NCBI GenBank assembly: GCA_003339415.1
Contig: PDHQ01000252.1
Location: 1-50,674 of the forward strand
Origin: Ophiocordyceps camponoti-saundersi (nom. inval.)
Lineage: Eukaryota > Ascomycota > Sordariomycetes > Hypocreales > Ophiocordycipitaceae
Length of the DNA stretch: 50,674 nt
Direction of reading: 5' to 3'
The position numbers were made by a program, and so were the translations under genes. The notes beneath the pieces are model-generated. The model saw only the letters and a list, made by a program, of their open reading frames with translations. It ran no database searches and was not told the DNA's origin. Below, piece after piece: positions 26,099 through 36,868 of the stretch (its first letter is position 1; each line of letters opens with the position of its first letter).

Positions 26099-27599
26099 GT
26101 TTTAAGTTATTAAAAAGTAAAGCGAGTTTACTTATTAAGGGTTCTAAGAACGCTCTATTAAGTTAGAGTAAGAGGAATAATAAATCGCCTTACTAGGGAT
26201 TTACTAAAGATAGGAGTTATTTCCTTAACCTTAGTTTTTTTTTCTATAGCCGCTAATACTATTCGTTCTATTTTACTAAAGTAATCGGTATACGAGATAA
26301 TAGCTAGGATTTTTTTAATCTCCTCTAACTTTTCGGAGTCTTAGTAAACTTACCTACTAACTAGGCCCTTAATATAATCTTTTATAACTTTTAATAGTAT
26401 ATATACGCTATAATAGTTCTTTCCGGGTTATTTAGATTACGGAAAGATATTTTTTTTAATATTAGTAAGGGAATACGATAATAGAGGGCGGCTACGGTTT
26501 CTTATTAAGGGGGCCGGTATTTTAAAGGTAAAGCTAGCGGTAGAAAAAGATACCGCGGTAATTTATCGAGTAGAATATTTAAGCGCTATAATTTTAGAAA
26601 CTTTAAGTAGGGAGTTATCGAAGCTAAAGTATTCGTTATCTAAGAGTAAGTGCTTAGAATTATAATCTTCGTTATTAGGGAGTTTTTCGCCGTTAGCTTA
26701 TCTTTTTACTTTTTAGTCGATATAGTAAATATAATTATTTAATTTACTAAAAGATAAATTATAGCTTTTTACTTAGAGTGCCTATTTTTAAGCGATAAAT
26801 ATTATATAGTTATTTAATTTCTAATTATTAAATTTATAGGTAAGTAATTTAAATAAATATTAAAGCTTAGCGAGGTTTCTAAATAGCTAAATAACTTTCT
26901 TAAAGCCTTTATATATAAGTGCTAGGGGAGTATAAATTAGCTATTCGTAAAATAGCTTACGGTAAGTTTTATCGCGAGAATAATAGGGATTATTATAAGG
27001 CGGATTAATTTTAAGTATAAAAGAAAGAAATAATATAATAATAATAAAAGGAATTAGAAAATAAAAGGGAATAATTATAAAGAGAATAAATATAATACGT
27101 AGGAAAGATATAATAAAAATAGGAAATATAGAGGGGGATAATAAAAGATAAATAGAAGAGAGAAAAGGTAAGAGAGAGAAAAGTAGGAAAATAAAAGGAA
27201 ATCTAATATAAATAGTAACGCGTTAGGTTTATTATTTCTTAGAGATTTTACGCGTTCGTTACTAGGTAACTCGTTTACCTTATTTTAATAGCCGGTACTT
27301 TTTAAGAGTATTTATATATTTTTTCCTAATAATATCTAGCTAGGCTTCTAACTTATCCTTTTCTTTCTCGAATTCTTCAATTATCTTCTTTTATTAAAAA
27401 TCCTTTTCGGCTACTTATTAACTATTATTATTCGGGTATCCTTTCTAATATATAAGATACTTTATTTAAGTAATACTTTATCTTTTTTTAACTTTTCTCT
27501 TATTAAGGATTCGTTCGATCTTATAGTTATCGGTATTAAGCTTAGGGCTAAGTTATTCTCCTAAAACGTTAGCTAATTAAAGTTATATAATTAATATAA

Positions 27600-28390
27600 T
27601 AAGATAGATATTTATAAAATTATTAAAATTTAATTAATAAGCTAAATAGCTAATTTATTCGATTACGCGGAAAGGCTTAGTTTATTATTCCGAAAGCTTC
27701 GCTACTTATCTATTAAGAATAGAATATCTTTTCCTAAGTTTTAGCTAAACCTAATTACCGGACTTAAACTTAAGCTTCTAATATTTCTTATTATAACGTT
27801 ATTTTATTATAGCTTAAGCGTAGGTAATAAAAATAACTACCTTATCTTTTAATATTTCCTAGGATTTAGGAGAAACTTAATCGCTTAGATAACGGAGATT
27901 ATTATCTATCTAGAATCTAGTAAATAACTTACTTAGCGTAATCTTAATAATTAAGAAGAAGGAATTATTTAGAGAAAACTAAAAAGCCGGTAAGGCGTTA
28001 ATTTATCGCTTTATCGGGAAATTAGCGGCGAAGAATCTAAAAGCGATTTTAATAATTTAATTTTATTTTTTAAATAAACTATCCGTCTAAAGGTAATATA
28101 TAGTCGATATTAGGAGTTTAATACTAAAAGTAAACTATAAGGTCCTCTAAAGCTTAGATATAAACTTTAAATTCTAATTAGAGATAATTTATTTTAGAAA
28201 TCTTTAGTTATAATAGGTAAGCTTATAATATAGCTACTAAGCTTATTTTTTAGCGGTAAAGTAATTATATTTAGGGGTTAAAATATATATCTTCGAGAAC
28301 TTATTAGTAACGGTAAAAAGGGTATTATAAAACTTTCCTTCGGGTTTAAACTAAAGTAAGTTTTCTAAAAAGACTAAAAGGAGTCCGGTA
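27600..28390 (-). pseudogene. Element A integrase, degraded
   Basis: Minus-strand reading with RIP stops passed through. The core contains FTVTNKFSKI (family VVTDRFSK), then a string equivalent to IISDRDxKF, and then ISTIYYLQTD (family STAYHPQTDG). These are the environments of the DDE residues. The C-terminal segment at about 27,790-27,630 reads LKFKSGN followed by KLSE...KPFRVIEQI, the GPFKV-type tail. It would have inserted element cDNA into the genome. Now inactive. Confidence 0.75.
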
Positions 28391-29499
28391 ATAAAGTTTA
28401 TTATAATTATATAAAAAAGAATTACTAAAAAATAAATTAAAACTATTTCCTTAAAAGGAGGCTATTTATTAATTTAATTATATTTATAAATATTATATTT
28501 ATCTATAAAATTATTAATCTTTTTTTTAATTAAGAAATAATAAAATTAGAGGAGAGTTTAGCTTATATATATCTTTAATTAGTATAAAATTTATAAAAAT
28601 AATACTTAGAAATAATTTCTTTAGCGTAATTTTTAAAAATATAAAGTTATTATTAATTATTAATATTTTCGAGATATAATAAGCTATTTACTTAGATAAA
28701 AGGGAGTCCTTCCTAAAAATCTTTATTTTTAAGTTACTTTAAAATTTCGGACTATTATATATTAAGAAGATATTTTTCGGAAATCCTATATTAGAAAGCG
28801 TTATTAAGAATAGCCTTTAAGGAAATAAGTATATAGTCTTAGTTAATATAATCCTCTTAGATATACTTAAGTTCTCCTTATCTTTTTTCTAAGATTATTT
28901 TTAAGGGGAGGTATAAGAGAGAGTTTATAAGAATATTAAAAATACCTAAGATATATTAGACTTTAAAAAGGTATTAACTTAGAAACTAAGAAATAAAAGT
29001 AAGGTAATTATTACTCCTTATACTAATAGTAAAAAAAGAAGTCTATTTTATAATTATTAAAATTACGGTATAATCCGTAAAAATTATAATTTTCGGTTTT
29101 TAGGTTTCGATTAAATAAGTCTAAAATTTATAATAAGCTTATATTAAGTAAGAGATTTTAAGTTTAGTTAGGTAATATCTAATTTCGGCTAGTTTAAAAG
29201 TATAATTAAAATAGTAAATAAGTTTAATAAACTACTAAGGCGAAGCTAAAAATAGTTTCTAAGATTCCTTATTATCGATATAGAAAAGATAAGCTATAAA
29301 ACTATTCTCTTAGGAGGTATTAATTTATAAAAAAAGTTAATAATTAGGAAAAAACTAACTAAAAGTAATATTATTATAAAAAATATTAGTAATATTATTA
29401 AAATAGTTAGTTTTTTCCTTTATTAGGATAATCTTAAACTAAGAGGTAAAGGTATTTCTTTTTAATTTAGTAATAGGTACTTTATTTTCCTATTTTTCT

Positions 29500-30450
29500 T
29501 AGAATATTACTATTTTATATTTCTAAAAAAAGTTAATTTATTATATAAAATAAGAAATAAGATATTTTATTTATTTAACTAATTTAATTTACTACTTAAG
29601 ATATTATAAGGTATTAAGAAACTTAATATCTTATAAGGCTTTTACCTAAAATTAAGTATTTATTAGTATAAATCTATTAATATAATACCTTAATATTTCT
29701 ATAAATAGGTAATAAAGGAATAATTTAGAAGCGGAGAGGGAAAGATTTATACTAATAAAAAGATTAAATATAGTAAATAAATATTTAATATAATTTTCTA
29801 GAAAGTCGGAGAAGATTACTATATCGTTAATATATCTAATAGCGTATACTTTATATAGTCGGAGAATATAATTAATAAATCTTTATATATAAGCAGGCGA
29901 ATTTTTATACCTTATAAAAGCGACTATAGCCCTCTCTAATCCGCGGTAGTAAATAATCGTAAACCGCTCTTAGTAATCTAAATAGATAAGAAACTAATAG
30001 AAAAAGCTTTAAATATTAATAATAAAAATAATCTTTTTACCCGCTAATTTATAGATTATATCTTAAGGGAGAGGTATTAGATATATATCGGGAATAGCTA
30101 CGCTATTTAAAGCTTATAAGTTATTAATAATATATAATTTACCTTTTCTCTAAATAATAAAATATAAGCTAGTAAAAGGTAAAGCTTTAAGCGCTTATTT
30201 TATTTTACCTTATAAATATATATTATTATATTTTTTATTAAGGAAATCCTAATTAGGTTTATTTAATAGATAAGGATATAAATTAAGTTTTTTCTTATAC
30301 TAATTATTAATAAGGGGGATTTTTAGATACCGCTTAGGGGGTAAATTAATTAGTTTAGTATCTTCCTAGAGTTTCGGAAAAGAATCGTAAAATTATTTTA
30401 CCTTTCTAGATAACTAAAAATCTAGTATATAGATTTTAACGCCGTATTCT
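29500..30450 (-). pseudogene. Element A reverse transcriptase, degraded
   Basis: On the minus strand 29,849-29,808 translates to YAIRYINDIVIFSDF, the Gypsy RT catalytic strand (family xYxDDIVIFS) with one Asp changed to Asn by a G-to-A change. The surrounding sequence fits the palm domain but is too broken for exact borders. RNase H should follow at about 29,400-28,800. Confidence 0.7.
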
Positions 30451-31499
30451 CCTTTAATTTCTAAGATATCGGGTATCTTAAAAATACCTAACTAATAAGG
30501 TTAACTTAGATCCGAAATATTAATAAGAGGTAAGTTAGTATTAGTTTTATTAGATAATATTATTTAGTCTAAAAGAGAATTTAGCGTTAAATATTTATTA
30601 GGGTTATCTAAGGAGTCTTTCTTAGTAATTTATTAAGGGATTATAAAAGAAAATTAATTATTAAGATCTAATATAATATTAACCTTTTCTTTTCGTTTAA
30701 AAAAGATTAGTTTATTACTTAAGTTAAAAATAGTTAAATAAAAATAGTTACGAATAATTAAACTTAAGAGGAAATAAGAGTCGGGGAAAAAGATAAGGTT
30801 ACGATTCTTAAAAGGATCTCTAATTAATATTAAAATTATACTTATTAAAAAAGGAGGGATTATTATTACTAAAGCGGCTATTATATATTTATAAATAGCT
30901 AGTCCTTTATAAGTAGAATAGTATTCGATATATATTCCTTCGTAAAATTAAATTTAAAGCTCTTATTAAAAGTTAAGAATATTAATTCTATAAGGGATTA
31001 AGAATCCTTATCTTAATAGAACTCCGGTAAGAAAATACTCGATAACTTAAGCGCTAGCTTTAAACTTACTAATATAAAACTTACCGTTAATTTTACTAAT
31101 AATATATAAAATAAAAGTAGCTTAACTATAAGTTAAGGCTAATTTAATATTATTTAGGCCTCGAATTATTATTAGATTATAATTAATATTATTAAACTTA
31201 TTAAGTAAGTTTTTCCTAATAAGTAATTTATTTACTTTAATATCGATATATATTTTTATAGCGTTAGATAGTTTATTTTTACTAAATACTAAAATCTTTA
31301 TATAGGAAAAATAGGAAACTTATTTTAGAGGAAAATTAGTTATCTAAAAAGTAACTTCGATAATAAGAAGGTTTTTAGGAAGGAGGTTTCTAATAATATT
31401 AAAAGGTTTTATCTTATGTTTTTTAAAATTTAAAATAAGATAATATAAGTTATTAGCTAATTACTTATCTTTTTCGGCCTTAGATAATTTAAATAAGTC

Positions 31500-33400
31500 G
31501 GTTTTATTATCCGGATTATATTTTAAGATATTAAGGATTATATTATATATTTTAAAAAAGATTATAAAAACTCCGTTAGTATTAAGATCTTAATCGGTAA
31601 ATTCGTAAGTAAAATTAATAAAGATAGGATTACCTTTTAAGCTTTCTCTATTTTTTTTTAGGAAAGGCTATTTTATCTTTATTTTAAACTTAATATTCTT
31701 ATCGAAAAGTTTCTAAGTATTATCTATTAGCTTTCTAGGAAAGTTATTTAATTTATAATTTAGTTAGCGGTCCGGATTTCGTAAGGATTTCTCCTTAAAA
31801 TTATTTACCTTATATTTACGTTAGGGTAACTTACCTAAAGCTATATATTAAATAGCGTTATTTTATAAATTACCTTAAGTTCCTTTAGTTAGCTTAGTTT
31901 AGAGGTTTAGAATAAATTATTTATATTTATATATTTAGTTATTTAAGGTATTTTCGCTAATTAGCTATTAGAAAGTTTCCTAAAATAGGATATTAAGTTA
32001 AGAGAAGATAATTATTAGTATAAATTATTCGGAATAAAAAGCTACTTAAGCTATTCTTTTTATTTTAGATATTTATAATTAGAAATCTTTTCTAGTAAGT
32101 ATATCTTAAAATATAAAGCTTTATTTTTATATAATAAAAGCGGTAATATTAGGTCGGATAGTAAACTTTTTCTAAAAAGCTTTTACTTATTTTTAAATTC
32201 CTAAACTAGGAAAAGTAAGTTTTAATCTAATTTAAAGGTTTAGATCTCTTAAATATTATTTTATAATATAACCCTAAAAAAGAGAGGGAATAAATTATAT
32301 AAGTTTATTTATATAATCCTCGCTTTAGGCGGTAACTTATTTTAAAGCGTTTATAAATTAATTAATATTTTAGTAAATAATAATTTAATTAGTTTCTTTA
32401 ATCTAATTAAAAATAATATTAAAAATACTAATAAGTTTAAATTATTTAATATTTTTAACTTATAACTTAACTTATTATTTAAATAGTTTTTATAAGTTTA
32501 ATTAATTATATAATTATAAATTATTATTTAAGTTAATATATTTAAAATAATCTAAGTTTTAAGGTACGATATTATAGAAGTAAAGTATATTATTAATTAT
32601 CTATATTATTTTTTCCTTTTCCGCTAAAAGTAAAAAAGGTTTTCCGGAATTAAAAGATATTATAGGAGGATCTAGGAAATATTACCTCTTCGAGGTATTC
32701 TTTCTTAAGGTAGATAGTTCTCTTTTTAGAGAGGATTCTTATAGCGTAGAGGTTTTCTTACCTTTATCCTAAAAAAAGGTTTCCTCCTTACCTTTTTCCT
32801 AAAAGGGGATTTTAGTATTTTCCTTATTTTTTTCTAGTAAAGTAAGTAGCTTATTTTTTTTTTTAGTATTACTTATAGTTTAAAAATATTCTTAAATAAG
32901 GGGTAGCTAATTTTCTAAAAGAATTTTAAATAAGTAAAGGATATTATTAAATATATATTTTAATTAATTTACTTATTTAAATAGTAAATTATAATTTACT
33001 ATAATATTTAGATTAGTTAGGAAAAGTTCGATTATAATAAGTAACCTAATTCCTTAGAGATTATCTTAATATAGTAAGTATTTTTAAACTAGCTTTATTT
33101 CCCTATATTATAAAAGAGGAAATTTATTTTTAAAAGAATAAGGTTTCTTTACTATTTTATAAATATTAAAAATATAAGCTTTTTTTTTCCTAGCTATAAC
33201 TTCTTCCTCGATTACTTTAAGGAGTTTAGGAGTAAAAAAATAATATATAGTTAAGGTTAAGTAATAAATATAATAAAGCTTTTTTCTAAGCTAAAAATCT
33301 ACGCTTATAAAGTTTTATTAATAAAAAATATTTTAAGTTTAACTTATTATTTTAATAGCTAAAGATTTATAAGTTAGTAAAATATAGAATTATTACTAGT
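31500..33400 (-). pseudogene. Element A gag/protease region and primer-site end, degraded
   Basis: Position between the 5' LTR (right) and RT makes this the gag and protease part of element A. The internal bases next to the LTR (minus strand ACTAGTAATAATT...) may be a RIP-altered primer-binding site of the ..TGGT.. type. No zinc knuckle or protease motif was readable. Confidence 0.4.
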
Positions 33401-34004
33401 TAATATACGCTTATATATATAATCTATTAATAGTTATATATATTAAGCTAGCTATTAGATATAATATATAGGAAAGGGAGACGGGCTAGCTACTAATTAT
33501 AAGATTATAAAATAGCTATTATAAAAAATATAAATATAAGTAAGAGTTTTTTAAAAATTAAAATAATAATTATAAAAGAATTTAAATTATTACCTAAAGG
33601 AATATTAAACGAATTATATAGCTAGGAGCTTAAGGAAAATTTCCTAGTATAATCTTAAAGGTATTTACCTAAGGGGATTTTACGGTAATTTCTAAGTATA
33701 TTAATAAAATAAAGATTTCCTAGTACGCGGTAATTTCCTAATATACGGGGATTTCCTAGTAAAATCTAGAGATTTCTAAAAGTATATTTTAATACTAGAT
33801 TTTACTAAAAATCTTAGTAAAATCCTAAGAGTTATTATAAAGAAGTCCTAAGAGGAAATTCTAGTAATTTCCTAAGCGTAAAGGTAATAAAGTTTCTAGG
33901 GGAAATCTAAGTAAAATCCTAAGGCGGGAAATTCTAGGAAATCCTAAGGAAATATTATAAGAGGTTAGGCGATTCGTAGGGGTGTTATTACACGTCCCGT
34001 ATTA
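33401..34004 (-). repeat. Element A 5' LTR (right copy)
   Basis: 604 bp, same length as the left copy. It ends TACACGTCCCGTATTA on the plus strand, the least altered version of this terminus (the other copies read TATATCCTATATTA or its complement). The first part is more decayed than in the left LTR. Confidence 0.92.
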
Positions 34005-34009
34005 GGGGT
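34005..34009. other. Target-site duplication of element A (right)
   Basis: GGGGT, identical to 23,519-23,523. Confidence 0.9.
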
Positions 34010-34867
34010 TCTAAACGCTATTTTTTATATTTACCGCGTTTCTAACCGCGGGAAGAACGCTTTAAAATTATACTAATTTAGCGGATATTTATTATAAGTA
34101 TATTAATATCCTAAGCTACTAAGGAAAGAGTAAGGGAAAAAAGTATTTAACCTTTATTTTTAATTTAAAATAACTTAATATTAATAATAATAAAATAGAT
34201 ATAAGCTATAGCTAAGATATAATTATTAAAAGGAATATTATATCTAAAATAATAGCGTTATAATTTAGGAGTAAGTACGCGATATAGATATATTACCTTA
34301 ATTTTATTTACTTATATAATATTTTTTAAAAGCGATAGTTTTACCTTAAAATAAATAAGGAAATCGGAGAATAACTTAGAAATACCTTAAGAGAGCTTTT
34401 CTAACTTTATTATAGCTATCTAATAGCGGTAAAGGTTAGTAAATATTATATCGAGATATTTAAAAAAGGTCTCGATTTAATATTAATATTCCTTATTTTA
34501 CTTAAAAAATAGAGCTACTTTTAACTAAATAGTAAATAATAAATATTAATAAAGGAAAACCTATTAATTATAATTATTACCGATAAAGGCGCGATCCGCT
34601 AATAGCTTATATAATATTAGAGCCTGCTAAGCTAAAAAAAAAGTTTTATTACTATTAAAAAGGGAGCTAAATAAAAAAGGTTTCTAATATAAAAATTATA
34701 GCGAAAGCTCTAGCTAAAATTACCGGTATTATATTAAAAAGTAAATAATATCGCGTTATACTTATAAGACCTCTTATAGCTTAGAAATTATCGCTTATTA
34801 TTATTATAGCTAGGCGATAATTACCTCTTAAGAGATAGGGTTATCTATTATAATAATAGTTATTCTA
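34010..34867. pseudogene. Element E internal region, right part, unidentified
   Basis: Continuation of the interior of element E after the A insertion. The plus strand near 34,600-34,800 reads protein-like with Lys/Ile/Ala-rich stretches once TAA/TAG are passed through, but no family is recognisable. Confidence 0.45.
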
Positions 34868-35053
34868 TATAAGGGTTCGGCCTCCGGGCTATTTACGAGG
34901 AGGTGACTCTATTATTTAAAACGATTATAAAAAATTATAGAAAAGGGGTTATAACGCCTAATAGGGGTAAGTAATTCGCGCGCGCGCTGCGCGCGGAAAT
35001 AACTAATTACCCCACGTGACTTAGCTATTCGGGCATAGCTTAAATCCCTTATA
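34868..35053. repeat. Element E right LTR with CG-rich hairpin core
   Basis: 186 bp starting TATAAGGGTTCGGCC and ending AATCCCTTATA. The CGCGCGCGCGCTGCGCGCGG core lies at about 34,978-34,997. It retains a few CA/TG (CCACGTGACT, GGGCATAGC), so it is less decayed than the left LTR. Confidence 0.85.
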
Positions 35054-35058
35054 ATTAT
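35054..35058. other. Target-site duplication of element E (right)
   Basis: ATTAT, identical to 18,798-18,802. Confidence 0.7.
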
Positions 35059-35439
35059 AATAAATTATAAATATAAAAATAATAATTATAATAATATTAC
35101 GGAGGACGCTTTCGAAAGACCTTGCCCGGCTAAAATTAACCCCTATAAGAAAAAAGCAATTTATTATGTAAATCTGCAGGGCAGGTACTTCTATCCTACG
35201 CGTAGCCACTATAGGTAGTTCTCTTAGCGTAGTAAATTGCCGAATCCTAGCGCTTTATATACTACCGATTAAGGGGCCAGGCCCTAAACAACTGCCCTAA
35301 CGCTGTGATAGCAGGCCTATAGCCTAGATATACTATTATCTATATATTTATGTAGGAATTCCTTCTTTCCGATAGGGATTATTTTATGCTAGGCAAAGTC
35401 TTTTAAAGGCGTCCTCCGTATAATTTCCTCTAATACCTT
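35059..35439. other. Partly RIP-spared DNA next to element E
   Basis: Unlike its surroundings, about 35,090-35,400 still contains many CA and TG pairs (for example CTTGCCCGGC, TCTGCAGGGCAGG, AACAACTGCCC). It may be single-copy DNA, or a part of element D outside the duplicated regions that RIP recognised. A 62-residue minus-strand ORF at 35,021-35,209 crosses the element E border and has no recognisable features, so I do not call it a gene. Confidence 0.55.
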
Positions 35440-36237
35440 ATTATATAGTAAATATTATTAATTTTAATATATATATTAAAACTTTTATTAAGAAGTAATA
35501 TTATATATTAATATTTATAAAGATTTCTTTTAAATATTTTATAATAATTTAGGAAGATTTCTAATTATATTTATATAACTCTTAGTAACCTTATTATAAA
35601 ATTACTTAGAAAAGCCTTAAGGGAAATTATTAGGAAATATAAGCGCTTTTTATAAGAATTTTACTATACTCTCTCTTATATCTATATAAAGGAAGCTTAT
35701 ATAAAATATACTAAAAAGAGATAGCGATAAGCAGGTTAAAAAAAAGAAAAGAGAGTATATAAGTATAAATTATAGAGGTTTATATTAAGAGTTATATTAA
35801 GAGTAAAGCTAATCTTTACCGAATTATAATATTAGAAACTATTATAAACTATATATAAGGAGATTACAACTTAGGGGTAAACTCCTTATAATATAAATTA
35901 TAGCTCCCGGGGTCTTATCTAGGACCCTAGCGTAGTTTAAGGACTTACCTTTTATATTTAACTACTCTATTATAACCGGAAATATATTATATATCTTCTA
36001 ACTAGTTTTAGTATTAAGTTATAATAGCTTTATAATACTTATATAACCTTATAGTTATCTTTTATATATAGTTATTTTATAACTTTATTATAACTTATTA
36101 GTATATACTATTATATATTTTATTAAGATTTCGCTTATAAGAGTTTTTTTTTTCTTCTTTTCTCCTTAGCTTAGAATCTTTATTTATAATATTAATATTA
36201 TTATTTATTTAATATATTTAAGGCTATAATATTAAGT
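35440..36237 (+). repeat. Candidate 3' LTR of Gypsy element D, carrying an insertion
   Basis: Direct-orientation match to 1,960-2,411: 35,440-35,690 matches the first part and 36,100-36,237 the last part. About 410 bp in the middle (35,690-36,100) are absent from the left copy. It is placed after the chromodomain end of D once element E is removed, which fits a 3' LTR. No TSD was found. Confidence 0.5.
35690..36100. mobile_element. About 410-bp insertion in the D-type LTR, unidentified
   Basis: Present here but missing between the equivalent points of 1,960-2,411. It contains a small unspoiled block (CTCCCGGGGTCTTATCTAGGACCCTAGC near 35,905-35,932, itself a hairpin with GGGTC/GACCC-type arms). 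Clear terminal repeats or duplications are not visible. A deletion in the left copy is the alternative. Confidence 0.4.
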
Positions 36238-36574
36238 ATAAAACTTTTATAATTTATTTTTATTTTTAATATATTATACTTTAAAGCTTTATAAGAATAT
36301 ATATAAAGCTAAAAATATAAAAATAGATTCTTAATCTACTTATATTATAAAAACTCTCTTAGTTTTACTTTTTAAAAGGTTTTTTTAATCTTTATTTTTA
36401 ATAATAAAATAATTATTATCTTAATATTATAAGCTATAATAAATATAATTATTAATATTATAATTATATTTTAATTTTATTAAAGCTTAGGTTAGTACTA
36501 TGATTTCTGAAGAATTAAGGCTAAAGCTAAAATTAAGAGCTATTAGAGTTCTATTGTTAATCCGCCTATTATAT
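36238..36574. other. AT-rich spacer before the gene island
   Basis: RIP-type AT-rich DNA until about 36,480. It then passes through mixed sequence (CTATGATTTCTGAAG) into normal composition at about 36,575. No gene seen. Confidence 0.7.
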
Positions 36575-36868
36575 TAATAGTGGGGCAAAACGGGATTATG
36601 CGGGAGGGAAGTTGTCTTAGCTCTGGCCCCTCTGACACAGGCGCATGTCATACCGCAGTATCCGTAGCTACATGGTACGTGCCCAGAATATTACTTTGCC
36701 CGGGTTCTGATTCGCTGACGAAGAGCACTAATTCAAACCGAGGTCTCATCGGTTGCACGCCTAAACAACCTTTGGTATTCTGGATCACCGCGCACACTTG
36801 TCATCTTCAGAGCTGTTCCCTCTTCCCTGCCAGTAACGTGCCACATCGATTCCGTGACTTCGCTCACT
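36575..36868 (+). promoter_or_regulatory. Upstream region of the aconitase gene
   Basis: Only about 290 bp of normal-composition DNA precede the start codon. No clear TATA or CCAAT box is visible. Upstream ATGs exist (for example 36,597 and 36,643), so either transcription starts below them or they form short upstream frames. A 119-codon frame at 36,580-36,939 runs through this region in another frame and is not supported as a gene. Promoter identity is by position only. Confidence 0.5.

Larger units (their letters stand above)
24128..27590 (-). pseudogene. Element A region between integrase and 3' LTR, unidentified
   Basis: 3.4 kb downstream of integrase in element A. The minus strand gives protein-like stretches broken by TAA/TAG (for example near 26,480-26,690 and through the 290-bp duplicated unit), which suggests an extra reading frame or another nested element. 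A purine-rich tract lies at 27,005-27,200. I do not recognise any domain. The 290-bp duplication at 25,519-26,098 is not a multiple of three and would break any frame. Confidence 0.45.
23524..34004 (-). mobile_element. Element A: full-length 10.5-kb Ty3/Gypsy retrotransposon, RIP-degraded
   Basis: Two direct 604-bp LTRs (23,524-24,127 and 33,401-34,004) and a perfect ggggt duplication delimit a 10,481-bp element. Coding is on the minus strand. An RT motif lies at 29,808-29,849, an integrase core at about 28,390-28,020 and the integrase C-terminus at about 27,790-27,600. Gag is presumably at 33,000-31,500. About 3.4 kb separate integrase from the 3' LTR (the left LTR), unusually long. A solo LTR of the same family lies at 14,649-15,258. 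The element inserted into element E. It has no open frame. Confidence 0.92.
18803..35053. mobile_element. Element E: LTR element with 186-bp terminal repeats, split by Gypsy A
   Basis: Two direct 186-bp repeats (18,803-18,988 and 34,868-35,053) have matching inverted ends TATAA(A/G)GG and CCCTTATA. These are the expected RIP products of TGTAAGGG...CCCTTACA. The outer flanks share attat, while the inner flanks do not match, so the repeats are ends of one element and not two small transposons. Removing A plus one TSD leaves about 5.8 kb. I could not identify RT or integrase in the internal DNA, so class and strand are open. Confidence 0.75.

Noticed and set aside
35021..35209. 62-codon minus-strand frame
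   Set aside because: It crosses the right LTR border of element E and consists of an Ile-rich AT tract. No coding evidence.
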